Source: G965277745 sp965277745 (lineage in GTDB: Bacteria > Pseudomonadota > Gammaproteobacteria > Cardiobacteriales > Cardiobacteriaceae). Taken from it: a stretch of DNA of 64,000 bases. The stretch spans positions 1,612,001 through 1,676,000 of the forward strand of contig OZ255837.1 in NCBI GenBank assembly GCA_965277745.1, written 5' to 3'. Under the pieces are notes generated by a model. That model had not been told where the DNA came from. It saw nothing but the letters and a program-made list of their open reading frames with translations, and did not search any database. Below, in pieces: positions 17,623-26,700 of this stretch; positions within the stretch are counted from its first letter, which is position 1; each line of letters starts with the position of its first letter. A program made the translations under genes and the position numbers.

Positions 17623-18839
17623 TGGCGCATGCTTTGAGACAGGCTGTTTTCATGGCCTTGTTGACCTTTTTCATTTCCTTGCCGATTCTCGGTATTCGCA
17701 TTCATCAAAGCGCGCAGGGCTTGACTCTGAGCGGAAAGTGGCACTACAGCGCCTATGCCGCGCTTGCGGTCTTTCTCATTCAGTTGCTCTTGCCCATGGC
17801 GGCAAGGGGCAAGCGGTTTTCACGCCACTTCACCCTGTCGAGTGCCATGGAAAGCCATCGTCCCTGGGTGCTTGCCGTGTTGATCGTGATCGGCATGGTG
17901 ATCCCGTTTGTCGCTTCGCGTGGCACGCTCGATATCGCCACCCTGGCATTGATCTATGTCATGCTCGGTTTGGGGCTTAACGTCGTGGTCGGTTTCGCCG
18001 GGCTGCTCGATCTCGGCTATGTCGGTTTTTATGCCATTGGCGCCTATACTTATGCGATTTTGCAGCAGTATGGCTGTGGCTTCTGGGTATGTCTTCCGAT
18101 CGCCGCGCTGCTCTCGGCGATAATGGGCATTTTGCTTGGCTTTCCCGTGCTTCGCCTGCGCGGGGATTATCTGGCGATCGTCACCCTGGGTTTCGGTGAG
18201 ATCATTCGCATTTTGTTGAACAATCTCGATACCTATACCAATGGGCCGGCGGGTATCGGTTCGATTCCGGCGCCCAGCCTTTTTCATATCGTCTTTACCA
18301 AACGGGCAGCGGAAGGCATGGTGCCCTTTCATCAGTTGTTCGGCCTTGACTACAGTTCGAATTATCGCATGATCTTCCTTTACCTGATCATTTTCTTTTT
18401 ATGCCTGTGTGCCTTATGGATCATCAACCGCTTGCTGCGGATGCCGATCGGCCGCGCCTGGGAAGCCTTGCGCGAAGATGAAATCGCTTGCCGTTCCTTG
18501 GGGATCAACCCGATCACCGTGAAACTGACCGCCTTTGCCACGGGGGCTTTCTTTGCTGGCATTGCCGGGGCGTTTTTCGCGGCGAAACAGGGATTTGTCA
18601 ACCCGGAGTCCTTTACCTTCATCGAGTCGGCGATTATCTTGTCCATCGTCGTGCTCGGCGGCATGGGGTCTCAGACCGGTGTCATTCTCGCGGCGATCGC
18701 GCTGACGGTGATTCCGGAAATCGCGCGTGAATTTTCCCAGTACCGGATGTTGATTTTCGGCGCGGTGATGGTGTTGATGATGATCTGGCGTCCGCAAGGA
18801 CTGATACCAGCGCAACGGCCGAAACTGGAATTGTCGTGA
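17622..18839 (+). CDS. livM: Branched-chain amino acid ABC transporter permease LivM
   Basis: Second membrane subunit of the LIV transporter, 405 residues. The length is E. coli-like, with an extra N-terminal region of two or three helices before the conserved core, which starts near residue 100. Family motifs are LGLNVVVGFAGLLDLGYVGFYAIGAY, FPVLRLRGDYLAIVTLGFGEI and VLGGMGSQTGVILAA. Its end overlaps the start of livG by four bases (GTGA). Confidence 0.94.
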   Translation: MAHALRQAVFMALLTFFISLPILGIRIHQSAQGLTLSGKWHYSAYAALAVFLIQLLLPMAARGKRFSRHFTLSSAMESHRPWVLAVLIVIGMVIPFVASRGTLDIATLALIYVMLGLGLNVVVGFAGLLDLGYVGFYAIGAYTYAILQQYGCGFWVCLPIAALLSAIMGILLGFPVLRLRGDYLAIVTLGFGEIIRILLNNLDTYTNGPAGIGSIPAPSLFHIVFTKRAAEGMVPFHQLFGLDYSSNYRMIFLYLIIFFLCLCALWIINRLLRMPIGRAWEALREDEIACRSLGINPITVKLTAFATGAFFAGIAGAFFAAKQGFVNPESFTFIESAIILSIVVLGGMGSQTGVILAAIALTVIPEIAREFSQYRMLIFGAVMVLMMIWRPQGLIPAQRPKLELS

Positions 18840-19603
18840 CGTGCGCCATTTTGCGGATAAACAATCTACGCATGCAGTTTGGCGGTCTTGTCGCGGTAGA
18901 GGATGTCCACTATGAACTGCAAAAAGGCCAGATCGGCGCGATCATCGGACCGAACGGCGCGGGGAAAACGACGGTATTCAATTGTATCAGCGGTTTTTAC
19001 AAACCGACACGCGGAGAGATTTTTCTCGGCGAGAGAGAGATCACCGGTTTTCCAAGTCACATCATCGCCCGCGCGGGATTGACTCGAACCTTTCAGAACG
19101 TCCGTCTTTTCGAGGAAATGACAGTAGTGGAAAATCTTCTGATCGCCCGTCACAATCACGTCAATCACAATTATTTTTCCGGGATTTTTCGTACGCCTGA
19201 TTTTCGTCGCAGCGAAGCGAAGGCCAAGGAAGTCGCCGCGCATTGGTTACGAACGTTCGCCTTGCTCGATCACGCCAACCAGGAAGCGGGAAATCTCGCC
19301 TATGGGCAGCAACGGCGCCTGGAAATCGCGCGGTGCATGATGAGTGAGCCGAAAGTGCTCATCCTCGACGAACCCGCCGCCGGTCTCAACCCCAGCGAGA
19401 CCGCCGAACTGGTCGGTTTCATCGACATGTTGCGTGATGAATACGACTTGTCCGTGCTCCTTATCGAACACGATATGAACCTGATCATGAAAATTTCCGA
19501 ACACATCATGGTGATGGAGCATGGCAAACCCATCGCCTACGGCTCGCCACAGGAAATCCGCGAAAACCCGATGGTGGTCAAAGCCTATCTGGGAGAAGCC
19601 TGA
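18836..19603 (+). CDS. livG: Branched-chain amino acid ABC transporter ATP-binding protein LivG
   Basis: ATPase subunit of the LIV transporter on the cytoplasmic side, 255 residues, GTG start overlapping livM. Walker A is GPNGAGKTT, the signature region is AYGQQRRLEIAR, Walker B is VLILDEPAAGLNPSE, and the switch His is in LLIEHDM. The C-terminal extension ending in VVKAYLGE is characteristic of LivG. Its stop overlaps the livF start (TGATG). Confidence 0.95.
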   Translation: MTCAILRINNLRMQFGGLVAVEDVHYELQKGQIGAIIGPNGAGKTTVFNCISGFYKPTRGEIFLGEREITGFPSHIIARAGLTRTFQNVRLFEEMTVVENLLIARHNHVNHNYFSGIFRTPDFRRSEAKAKEVAAHWLRTFALLDHANQEAGNLAYGQQRRLEIARCMMSEPKVLILDEPAAGLNPSETAELVGFIDMLRDEYDLSVLLIEHDMNLIMKISEHIMVMEHGKPIAYGSPQEIRENPMVVKAYLGEA

Positions 19604-20319
19604 TGTCTGCCTGTCCTTTGCTGGAGGTGCGCGACCTACGCACTTTCTACGGCCATATCGAGGCGCTGAAAGGGGCTTCTTTGCACATCGACAGGGGAGA
19701 AATCGTCACCATTATCGGTGCCAACGGCGCGGGGAAATCCACCCTGATGAACAGCATCCTCGGCGATCCCAAGGCGACAAGCGGGCAGATTCTTTATCGC
19801 GGGGAAGACATCACCCGTTCGCCGACTCATATCATCAGTCGCCGGGGCATCGCCTTGGTACCGGAGGGCAGACGGGTATTCTCGCGTTTGACGGTCGAGG
19901 AAAACCTTCAGATCGGCGGCTTTTTCCAGGAGGGCGCGACGCTCGCCCGCGATTTACAACGCATCTATACGCTTTTCCCGCAGTTGAAAAGACGCCGCAA
20001 GCAGCGTGCGGGTACCTTGTCCGGCGGTGAGCAGCAGATGCTCGCGATTGGGCGTGGCCTGATGATGGCACCGGAACTGTTGCTCCTCGATGAGCCGTCT
20101 CTCGGACTCGCCCCTTTGGTCATCACCCAGATTTTCGAGGTCATTGGCGATATCTGCAAACAGGGAATTACCGTTTTGCTGGTCGAGCAAAACGCCTACA
20201 AGGCATTGCAAATCGCCGATCGGGGTTACGTCCTCGAAGTCGGGGTGATTACCCACCATGACCGCGCGAGCGATCTTCTCGCTTCGCCGACGATCAAAAC
20301 CGCCTACCTTGGGGGATAA
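19603..20319 (+). CDS. livF: Branched-chain amino acid ABC transporter ATP-binding protein LivF
   Basis: Second ATPase of the LIV transporter, 238 residues. Walker A is GANGAGKST, the signature is LSGGEQQMLAIGR, Walker B is LLLLDEPSLGLAP, and the switch His position is replaced by Gln in LLVEQNA, as is normal for LivF. It closes the liv operon; galE follows 100 bp later with its own TATAAT box. Confidence 0.95.
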   Translation: MSACPLLEVRDLRTFYGHIEALKGASLHIDRGEIVTIIGANGAGKSTLMNSILGDPKATSGQILYRGEDITRSPTHIISRRGIALVPEGRRVFSRLTVEENLQIGGFFQEGATLARDLQRIYTLFPQLKRRRKQRAGTLSGGEQQMLAIGRGLMMAPELLLLDEPSLGLAPLVITQIFEVIGDICKQGITVLLVEQNAYKALQIADRGYVLEVGVITHHDRASDLLASPTIKTAYLGG

Positions 20320-20380
20320 CGGTTTCAAGTCGCGTCCTCGCAAGGCTGCGGCGGTCGCCAGGAAAACGGCGCGGGTAAGG

Positions 20381-20386
20381 TATAAT
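20381..20386 (+). promoter_or_regulatory. Possible galE -10 box
   Basis: TATAAT lies 34 bp before the galE ATG and about 60 bp after livF. The -35 candidate (TCGCCA, 20 bp upstream) is poor, so only the -10 is convincing. Confidence 0.35.
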
Positions 20387-20419
20387 CGCTTTCATAGCAT
20401 CAGCTGATAGGAGGTATCG

Positions 20420-21430
20420 ATGATTCTCGTTACGGGCGGGGCCGGTTACATCGGTTCACACACGGCGCTCTTGCTCCTCGAAGCAGGCCATGACGTATTG
20501 GTGCTCGATAATCTGTCGAACAGCACTCGGACCTCTGTAGAGCGGGTAGAGGAAATTACCGCCAAGTCGCTCACCTTTGTCGAAGGCGATATCCGTGATC
20601 GCGTTTTACTGGATCGTCTTTTCGCGCTTCACCCGATTACGGCGGTTCTTCATTTCGCCGGTCTGAAAGCGGTCGGAGAAAGCGTGCGCAAACCGCTCGA
20701 GTATTATCATTGCAATGTCACCGGCGCGCTTACCTTGCTCGCGGCGATGCAGACGGCGCAAGTGAAAACCTTCGTCTTCAGTTCGTCGGCGACCGTCTAT
20801 GGTAATCCGCGGCAAGTTCCGATCCGTGAAACCTGCCCGACCGGCAAGCCGACCAATCCCTACGGACGGTCGAAGCTGATGATCGAAGAAATCCTCGCCG
20901 ATTTGATGTTTACCGATCCCGAGTGGCACATTGCCACGCTGCGCTATTTCAATCCGGTCGGTGCTCATGAAAGCGGCAGAATCGGGGAAGATCCCAAGGG
21001 GATTCCGAACAATCTGTTGCCGTATATCGCCAAAGTCGCGATCGGCGCGCTGCCGGAACTTTCCATTTTCGGTGACGATTACGAGACCGAAGACGGCACC
21101 GGTGTGCGTGATTACATTCACGTGATGGATTTGGCCCAGGGACATCTCGATGCCCTTTTGGCCATCGCAAAGGCGCCGGGCCTGCGCGTTTGGAATCTCG
21201 GCACGGGCAAAGGATACTCGGTGCTGGAAATGGTCGCGGCCTTCGCCGCGGCATCGCGGCGGCGGATACCCTATAAGATCGCGCCTCGTCGCGCCGGCGA
21301 TATCGCCATTTGCTATTCGGATCCGGGCAAAGCCGAAAGAGAACTGCACTGGAAAGCGCGGCGCGGACTGTCGCAGATGATGGCCGACACCTGGCGCTGG
21401 CAAAAGCAAAATCCCGACGGTTACCGTTGA
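20420..21430 (+). CDS. galE: UDP-glucose 4-epimerase
   Basis: Interconverts UDP-glucose and UDP-galactose for the Leloir pathway and for cell-surface sugar supply. The 336-residue short-chain dehydrogenase-type protein has the NAD motif GGAGYIGSH at the N-terminus, the SSSATVYG strand with catalytic Ser/Thr, and the YGRSK motif (Tyr and Lys). C-terminal VRDYIHVMDLAQGH and GTGKGYSVLEM are typical of GalE. A strong ribosome binding site, GGAGG, precedes the ATG. No other galactose genes are near, which favours a lipopolysaccharide or capsule role over galactose catabolism; that is inference. Confidence 0.95.
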   Translation: MILVTGGAGYIGSHTALLLLEAGHDVLVLDNLSNSTRTSVERVEEITAKSLTFVEGDIRDRVLLDRLFALHPITAVLHFAGLKAVGESVRKPLEYYHCNVTGALTLLAAMQTAQVKTFVFSSSATVYGNPRQVPIRETCPTGKPTNPYGRSKLMIEEILADLMFTDPEWHIATLRYFNPVGAHESGRIGEDPKGIPNNLLPYIAKVAIGALPELSIFGDDYETEDGTGVRDYIHVMDLAQGHLDALLAIAKAPGLRVWNLGTGKGYSVLEMVAAFAAASRRRIPYKIAPRRAGDIAICYSDPGKAERELHWKARRGLSQMMADTWRWQKQNPDGYR

Positions 21431-21497
21431 ACGCGGCGCTATCCGAGGCTTCGCGGACAAAAGGGATGTTCCGCGACGCCGTTTGGCGCGATCTTCA

Positions 21498-21914
21498 TCA
21501 CCGCGATGTCCGATCATCCAGCGCGCCGCGCTCGATATTCTCGATAATGGCGCATTCGGCGGATGCGTCGCCGCGACAGTCGTCGTGCCATTGCTGTAAG
21601 GTATTTCGCACTTGTCGCAGGCTCGCCAGTTTGCCTTCGATTTCCTGAAGATGGGTGCTGACCAACGCCTTCACTTCGCGGCTTTCCCGTCTGGGATCGT
21701 GGCGCAATCGTAGCAACCTGGCAATTTGTTGCAGGGAGAAATTCACTTCTCTTGCGCGGCGGATGAATTGCAGGGTGGCGATGTCTTCGTCACGATATAA
21801 ACGATAGCCCGCTGTGCTGCGTTTTACCTCTCGCAGGAGACGCGCTTTTTCATAATCACGTATGGTTTTCGCGGAAAGACCGCTCGCCTTGCTTGCTTCG
21901 CCGATCGTCAGCAT
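21498..21914 (-). CDS. cueR: Copper-responsive MerR-family regulator CueR
   Basis: MerR-type activator that senses cytoplasmic Cu(I) and switches on copper export. The 138 residues start with the winged helix (MLTIGEASKASGLSAKTIRDYE, GYRLY), continue with the coiled dimer helix, and end with the metal-binding loop CRGDASAEC (C113 and C121). The C-x7-C spacing is that of CueR-type Cu(I)/Ag(I) sensors. It is divergent from copA, with the shared control region between them carrying a MerR-type promoter. The combination makes the copper assignment strong. Confidence 0.92.
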   Translation of the reverse strand: MLTIGEASKASGLSAKTIRDYEKARLLREVKRSTAGYRLYRDEDIATLQFIRRAREVNFSLQQIARLLRLRHDPRRESREVKALVSTHLQEIEGKLASLRQVRNTLQQWHDDCRGDASAECAIIENIERGALDDRTSR

Positions 21915-21934
21915 ATTTTCCTCACCGATTTTCG

Positions 21935-21967
21935 CCTTGACTATAACATCAGGTCAAGGTTTACGGT
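21935..21967 (+). promoter_or_regulatory. MerR-type (CueR) operator and copA promoter
   Basis: A perfect 7-bp dyad, CCTTGAC (21935-21941) and GTCAAGG (21953-21959), is separated by 11 bp. It lies between a -35 TTGACT (21937-21942) and a -10 TACGGT (21962-21967). The spacer is 19 bp, the overlong spacing that MerR-family activators correct by DNA distortion. It points towards copA; cueR starts 21 bp away in the other direction. Confidence 0.75.
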
Positions 21968-22093
21968 AGCTGTCCATAGCAAAAGCAAGGGTGATAGAGA
22001 ACATCGGTTCGTCAAGTGCTACAACGATTGGCGAGAACTTTGCCGCTGCCGATTGGTTTGCGATGGCAACATATGCTGCAAGGAGAAGAGAAA

Positions 22094-24241
22094 ATGGCAA
22101 GCGAAACAATTAGATATCACATCGACGGCATGACTTGTCAGGGTTGTGCGCGGCGGATCGAGAAAGCCTTGTCAAGTCAGACGCCGATCTCGACGGTAGC
22201 GGTCAATTTCGCCAGCGAAGAAGCACGAATTCGATACGACGACACACAGGCAACGCCGCGACAAATTGAGCGCTGGATCGAAAAAGCCGGCTATGGGGCG
22301 CGACAAATTCATCCGAGTGAAATTTTCCGCGACCGCCCGAAAAAAGGCATAGAGTGGCGATTGTGGCTGTTGATCGTATTCTCTGCGCCGTTTCTGATCG
22401 ACAAGCTCGCCGGCCGGCAATGGGAGTTGCCCCTGTGGCTGCAATTTTTTCTTGCGAGCACCGTGCAATTATGGTTCGCCTGGCCGTTTTACCGCGGTGC
22501 GCTCGCTTCCCTGCGTAGCGGATCGGCGAATATGGATGTACTCGTCAGCCTCGCCACGGTGACGATTTATCTGTATTCCGCGCTGGTCTATCTCAGCGGA
22601 GATGGGGAGCGTCTGCCGCTATATTTCGAAGCCGCCGTGATGATCATTACCTTTGTCGGTATCGGCAAGGGGATCGAGACCCGCGGCAAACGGGAGAGCC
22701 TGAACAGCCTCGGATTACTCCTGCGAATGACTCCGGCGCATGTGGCCGTCAAACGTGACGGAAGGTGGCGAAATCTTCCCCTCGATGAAGTGGGTTACGG
22801 TGATTTCCTCCGCGCCAGGATGGGCGACCGGATCGCCGCCGATGGCTTTCTTGAAGAAGGGCATCTGTTCTGCGATGAAAGCCATCTTACCGGTGAATCC
22901 GCGGCGGTGGAAAAAGCGGCCGGCGCTCCCGTTCTCGCCGGCGCCCAAGTCACGCAAGGCAGCGGCATCTACGTGGCACGGGCACTTGGCGAGAAGACTT
23001 TTCTCGGTGACATGATGCATGCGCTTTCCGAAGCGCAAAGCTCGAAAGCGCCGATTGCGCGAATCGCCGACAAAGTGGCCGGTGTTTTCGTGCCTGTCGT
23101 CGTTGTTCTCGCATTATTGACTTTTGCCATGAACTGGTGGTTGCGTGGCGATGTGATTCAAGCCATGGTCAACGCGGTTGCCGTACTCGTGGTTGCCTGC
23201 CCCTGCGCCCTTGGACTGGCGACACCGGCGGCGATCATGGCGGGCATGGGGCAGGCGGTAAGGCATGGAATATGGTTTCGCGACGCCGCGGCTTTGGAAG
23301 CGGCGCGAGGTATCGATACCGTGGTATTCGACAAAACCGGCACCTTGACCCAAGGCCGCCCCGAACTGCTTGCCGTCCATACCGCTGAAGACAGCCGCCT
23401 CGGCGAAGATACCCTGCTCCAGATCGCGGCGAGCCTCGAACAACACGCGAACCATCCTTTCGCGCAGGCGCTCGTCGCGGCGGCGGAAAAGCGGCAACTG
23501 CCGCTACTGCCGGTCGACGATCCGCAAACCGTGGTTGGCGCGGGAATCGCCGGCGAAATCGCCGATATCGGCCGCATTCGTGTCGGCAAAGCGGCGTACA
23601 CCGGCATGGAAATTCCGCCGCCATTGCTCTCTATCGCCGAGAGGGCAAGTATCGTCACCCTTGGCATCGACGAAAAAGCGGCAGCCGCGTTCATCATCGC
23701 CGACGCTCTGAAGTCCGAGAGTGAACCGGCGGTCGCTCGCCTGCACGCTCGCGGAATCGAAGTGCGGATCATGAGCGGCGACAATCAGCGGACAGTGGAT
23801 GCGATTGCCGCCGCGCTCGGCGTCGACGACGCCTGTGGAGGCATGTCGCCGCGCGCGAAACTCGATGCCATCCGTGTCCTCCAAGAGGAAGGGAGAAAGG
23901 TGGCGATGGTTGGCGATGGTGTCAACGACGCGCCCGCGCTTGCTGCCGCGACCGTGAGTTTCGCGATGAAAGATGGTGCCCATGTCGCGGAAAACGCCGC
24001 CAGCGCCACACTGATGCGTCATTCGCCCAATCAATTGGTCGATGCGCTCGAAATTGCGCGGGCAACCATGCGTACGATCCGGGAAAATCTCTTTTTCGCG
24101 TTTTTCTACAATCTTTTTTGTATTCCACTTGCGGCAGGCGGGATTTTCAACCCGGTGATTGCCGCTGCCGCCATGGCGCTCAGTTCGATTTCGGTCATCG
24201 TCAACGCGATGCGTCTCAACTGGCGGAAGCTGGGGCGATGA
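22094..24241 (+). CDS. copA: Copper-exporting P1B-type ATPase CopA
   Basis: Inner-membrane pump that uses ATP to expel Cu(I) from the cytoplasm. The ATG at 22094 gives 715 residues and follows AAGGAGAAGAG; upstream in-frame starts lack a ribosome binding site. Only one N-terminal heavy-metal domain is present, with GMTCQGC (residues 12-18), where E. coli CopA has two. Then come the membrane helices, the TGES actuator motif, the CPC metal site in ACPCALGLATP, the phosphorylation motif DKTGTLT and the hinge GDGVNDAPAL. Divergent cueR and the intergenic MerR-type promoter indicate copper induction. Confidence 0.96.
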   Translation: MASETIRYHIDGMTCQGCARRIEKALSSQTPISTVAVNFASEEARIRYDDTQATPRQIERWIEKAGYGARQIHPSEIFRDRPKKGIEWRLWLLIVFSAPFLIDKLAGRQWELPLWLQFFLASTVQLWFAWPFYRGALASLRSGSANMDVLVSLATVTIYLYSALVYLSGDGERLPLYFEAAVMIITFVGIGKGIETRGKRESLNSLGLLLRMTPAHVAVKRDGRWRNLPLDEVGYGDFLRARMGDRIAADGFLEEGHLFCDESHLTGESAAVEKAAGAPVLAGAQVTQGSGIYVARALGEKTFLGDMMHALSEAQSSKAPIARIADKVAGVFVPVVVVLALLTFAMNWWLRGDVIQAMVNAVAVLVVACPCALGLATPAAIMAGMGQAVRHGIWFRDAAALEAARGIDTVVFDKTGTLTQGRPELLAVHTAEDSRLGEDTLLQIAASLEQHANHPFAQALVAAAEKRQLPLLPVDDPQTVVGAGIAGEIADIGRIRVGKAAYTGMEIPPPLLSIAERASIVTLGIDEKAAAAFIIADALKSESEPAVARLHARGIEVRIMSGDNQRTVDAIAAALGVDDACGGMSPRAKLDAIRVLQEEGRKVAMVGDGVNDAPALAAATVSFAMKDGAHVAENAASATLMRHSPNQLVDALEIARATMRTIRENLFFAFFYNLFCIPLAAGGIFNPVIAAAAMALSSISVIVNAMRLNWRKLGR

Positions 24242-24286
24242 ATACAACACACGCCGCTTAAGGGCCGTTTCGCCGCCGGACAGCGC

Positions 24287-24954
24287 TCAGTCTCGTGACG
24301 CGCTGCCAGCGATGCCGTCGTTTCCCTGAAAACGCGCTTTCGCGTTCACCGAGACGTCGAGGTCGTGGAGACGACCGTCGGCGACGGTATAGAGCAAACC
24401 ATGAACGCTCAGTGCCTGCCCATTTTCCCAGGCGTGCCGCACGGGTGCCGAACGGCAGACGTTCTCCACCTGGGCGATGGTGTTAAGCCGCGACAGTCGG
24501 TCGAGATCCCGCGCAGTCGGTGGCGTGTCGAACTCGTGCGCATGCGCGTGATAAACCGCCGATTTGGGTGCGACAGATGAGCAAAGACGGTGTCGAACTC
24601 GTGCGCATGCGCGTGATAAACCTCCTTTATCGCCACGAGCCAGCCGTTCATCACCCCCAGGTCGCCTCCGGAGACAGCGGCCTTGATCGCGCCGCAGTTG
24701 CTGTGACCGCAAACGATGATGTCCGTGACTTGCAGGGAAGCGACGGCGTATTGCAGCACGCTTTGAATATTGATATCGATGCCGTGCACCAGATTGCCGA
24801 TGTTGCGGTGCACGAAAAGATCGCCCGGGAGCAGGCCGAGCAGGGTTTCCGCGGCGAAACAGCTGTCCGAACAACCGATCCACAGATAGGGCGGACTTTG
24901 CCGCTGCGCCATGGGCTCGAACAGGCCGGGATGAGTTTGCGTACAGGCTTGCGC
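24287..24954 (-). pseudogene. can: Beta-class carbonic anhydrase, disrupted
   Basis: Would hydrate CO2 to bicarbonate with a zinc centre. Lesions, reading on the minus strand: (1) the frame from the purD stop runs straight into THPGLFEPMAQRQ, and the usual first 20 or so residues with a proper start are missing; the first ATG is at 24912. (2) The catalytic motif CSDSR reads CSDSC, so the Arg of the Asp-Arg dyad is lost. (3) A 65-bp insertion carrying a second copy of a 33-bp segment (24525-24557 and 24590-24622) breaks the frame after HAHAHEFDT; the other frame continues correctly with ARDLDRLSRLNTIAQVENVC and VHGLLYTVADGRLHDLDV. The zinc ligands in HSNCGAI survive. The insertion alone would destroy the protein. 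Confidence 0.85.
24525..24622 (-). repeat. 33-bp direct repeat inside the carbonic anhydrase gene
   Basis: Two identical 33-bp copies (24525-24557 and 24590-24622) encoding YHAHAHEFDT are separated by 32 bp of unrelated sequence. The 65-bp offset is not a multiple of three, so it shifts the frame. It fits a local duplication with filler DNA. Confidence 0.9.
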
Positions 24955-26259
24955 TCATCGCTTGTTATTGTTCAAAAGCGTTTCAAGATTTTTTTGTTCA
25001 TTGCTCGACAATCCAATATCCGTGCGGTAGGTTATTCCCTCGAAACGGATCGGCCGAATGCCGCTGTAGGCATGGGCGCGCGCCTGCTCCAGGGTGTCGG
25101 CGATTCCGACCACGTTCAGCACCCGTCCGCCGCTCGTGAAGTATTCTCCATTGTGGGCGTTGGCGCCGGCCCAAAAAACCTGACTGAAAAACCGCGCCTT
25201 TTCGATATGCTCGATGGGCAGTCCACTGCGGTATTGCCCCGGGTAGCCGCTCGAAGCGGCGACCACGCAGACCGTGGTCTTCTTTTCCCATTCCAGGGTA
25301 ATCTCGGCAAGTTTTCCGCGAAGACAGGCTTCGATGGGATCGAGAAGGGGGGTCTTTAACAGTGGCAGAATCGCCTGGGTCTCCGGGTCCCCCATACGCA
25401 TATTGTATTCCAACAGGAAGACGCCGCCCTCGTTGATCATCAAACCGAAGAAGATGACGCCGGAAAAGCGCAGTCCTTCGCGCTTGATGCCGTTCATTGT
25501 CGGGGTGAGAACGTCGTCGACGAACTGGCGGTATTGTGCCGTCGTCAATTCGGGATGCGGCGCCACCACCCCCATGCCGCCGGTGTTCATGCCGGTGTTG
25601 TTCTCGCCGATCGTTTTGTGGTCTTTGGCGGAGAGCATCGGCAGGATCGTGTTACCATCGCAGAAACCGAGCAGTGAAACCTCGAATCCCTTGAGATATT
25701 CTTCGATGACGATTTCGGCGCCGGCCTCACCGAAGCGGCGCTCCGCCATGATACTTCGCACCGCGTGTTCTGCTGTCTGACGATCCTCGCAGATGAGAAC
25801 GCCTTTGCCGGCGGCGAGTCCGCTCGCCTTGACGACGACCGGAAAGTGGCAACGCCCGAGCGCGTCGAGCGCGGCCTCGATCACGGAGAAGCTTTGGTAT
25901 GCGGCCGTCTTTACCCCGTGTCTTTGCATGAAAGATTTCGCGTAACGCTTGCTCCCCTCGAGACGCGCGCTTTTTCGGTCCGGCCCGAAAATCGCCAGTC
26001 CGTTTTCCTGGAAACGGTCGACAATACCTTCGACGAGAAGCGTCTCGGCGCCGACGATCGTGAGATCGACATCATTGTTCTTGGCGAACTCGATGAGCGC
26101 CGGAATCTCGGTTAGCGGAACATTTTCAGCCCCCTCGAGCTCGCAGATACCGGCATTGCCGGGAGCGACGTAGAGACGGCCAACGCGGTGATCCTGGGCG
26201 AGTTTCCAAGCAATAGCGTGTTCGCGGCCTCCGTTGCCGACGATCAGTACCTTGCGCAT
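24955..26259 (-). CDS. purD: Phosphoribosylamine-glycine ligase PurD
   Basis: Second step of de novo purine synthesis: joins glycine to phosphoribosylamine using ATP. The 434 residues match E. coli PurD (429). The ATP-grasp fold is evident: N-terminal VLIVGNGGREHAIAWKLA, the P-loop-like VVVKASGLAAGKGV near residue 145, EEYLKGFEVSLLGFCDG, and the metal site in EYNMRMGDPETQ. Its TGA is immediately followed, in the same frame, by the decayed carbonic anhydrase. purH, the usual partner, is not in the window. Confidence 0.96.
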   Translation of the reverse strand: MRKVLIVGNGGREHAIAWKLAQDHRVGRLYVAPGNAGICELEGAENVPLTEIPALIEFAKNNDVDLTIVGAETLLVEGIVDRFQENGLAIFGPDRKSARLEGSKRYAKSFMQRHGVKTAAYQSFSVIEAALDALGRCHFPVVVKASGLAAGKGVLICEDRQTAEHAVRSIMAERRFGEAGAEIVIEEYLKGFEVSLLGFCDGNTILPMLSAKDHKTIGENNTGMNTGGMGVVAPHPELTTAQYRQFVDDVLTPTMNGIKREGLRFSGVIFFGLMINEGGVFLLEYNMRMGDPETQAILPLLKTPLLDPIEACLRGKLAEITLEWEKKTTVCVVAASSGYPGQYRSGLPIEHIEKARFFSQVFWAGANAHNGEYFTSGGRVLNVVGIADTLEQARAHAYSGIRPIRFEGITYRTDIGLSSNEQKNLETLLNNNKR

Positions 26260-26700
26260 GTTCCTTCCTTAGCGTTGAGAAGACAATATTTTAGCGGACT
26301 CCTCCACCAACTGTAATCCGTCTGCGAACAAAAAGTACCACCCTTACCGGTATCGGGGAGGGATTTCTTTGTCGCCTCAATCGCGGCGCACATCGCAAGC
26401 ACCCCGGTGAAAAGCGCACTGCGTACAGGAAGAAAGGGAGATTTTCCTGCCGTTTTCGGGCGTAGCATCTTACAGGCAATACGCATTTATTAATAATAAT
26501 CATCATCATCATCCAATATCTAAAAAATCGTTTATCTATTCTGTTAAAGCAATAGCCATAAAGAAGGGGGAAACGATATAATATTATTTCCAATTTTTTG
26601 TAAAATGTGATTACGATTTTTTCGATCGCGGAAAAGTGATGTACACTTCAACGCCGAACCCGGATCAAGGACAGGCAAATGACAAGTGAAGGAGTATGGC
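26260..26700. other. Divergent control region between purD and nuoA
   Basis: About 440 bp, AT-rich from 26480 to 26640, with no gene I can support. The only good TATAAT is at 26577-26582, without a matching -35 box. It probably contains the purD promoter and the nuo operon promoter. Confidence 0.4.

Noticed and set aside
24525..24622. Two 33-bp repeats with a 32-bp spacer, resembling a minimal CRISPR array
   Set aside because: Both copies encode part of the carbonic anhydrase, there are only two, and no cas genes are present. It is a local duplication.
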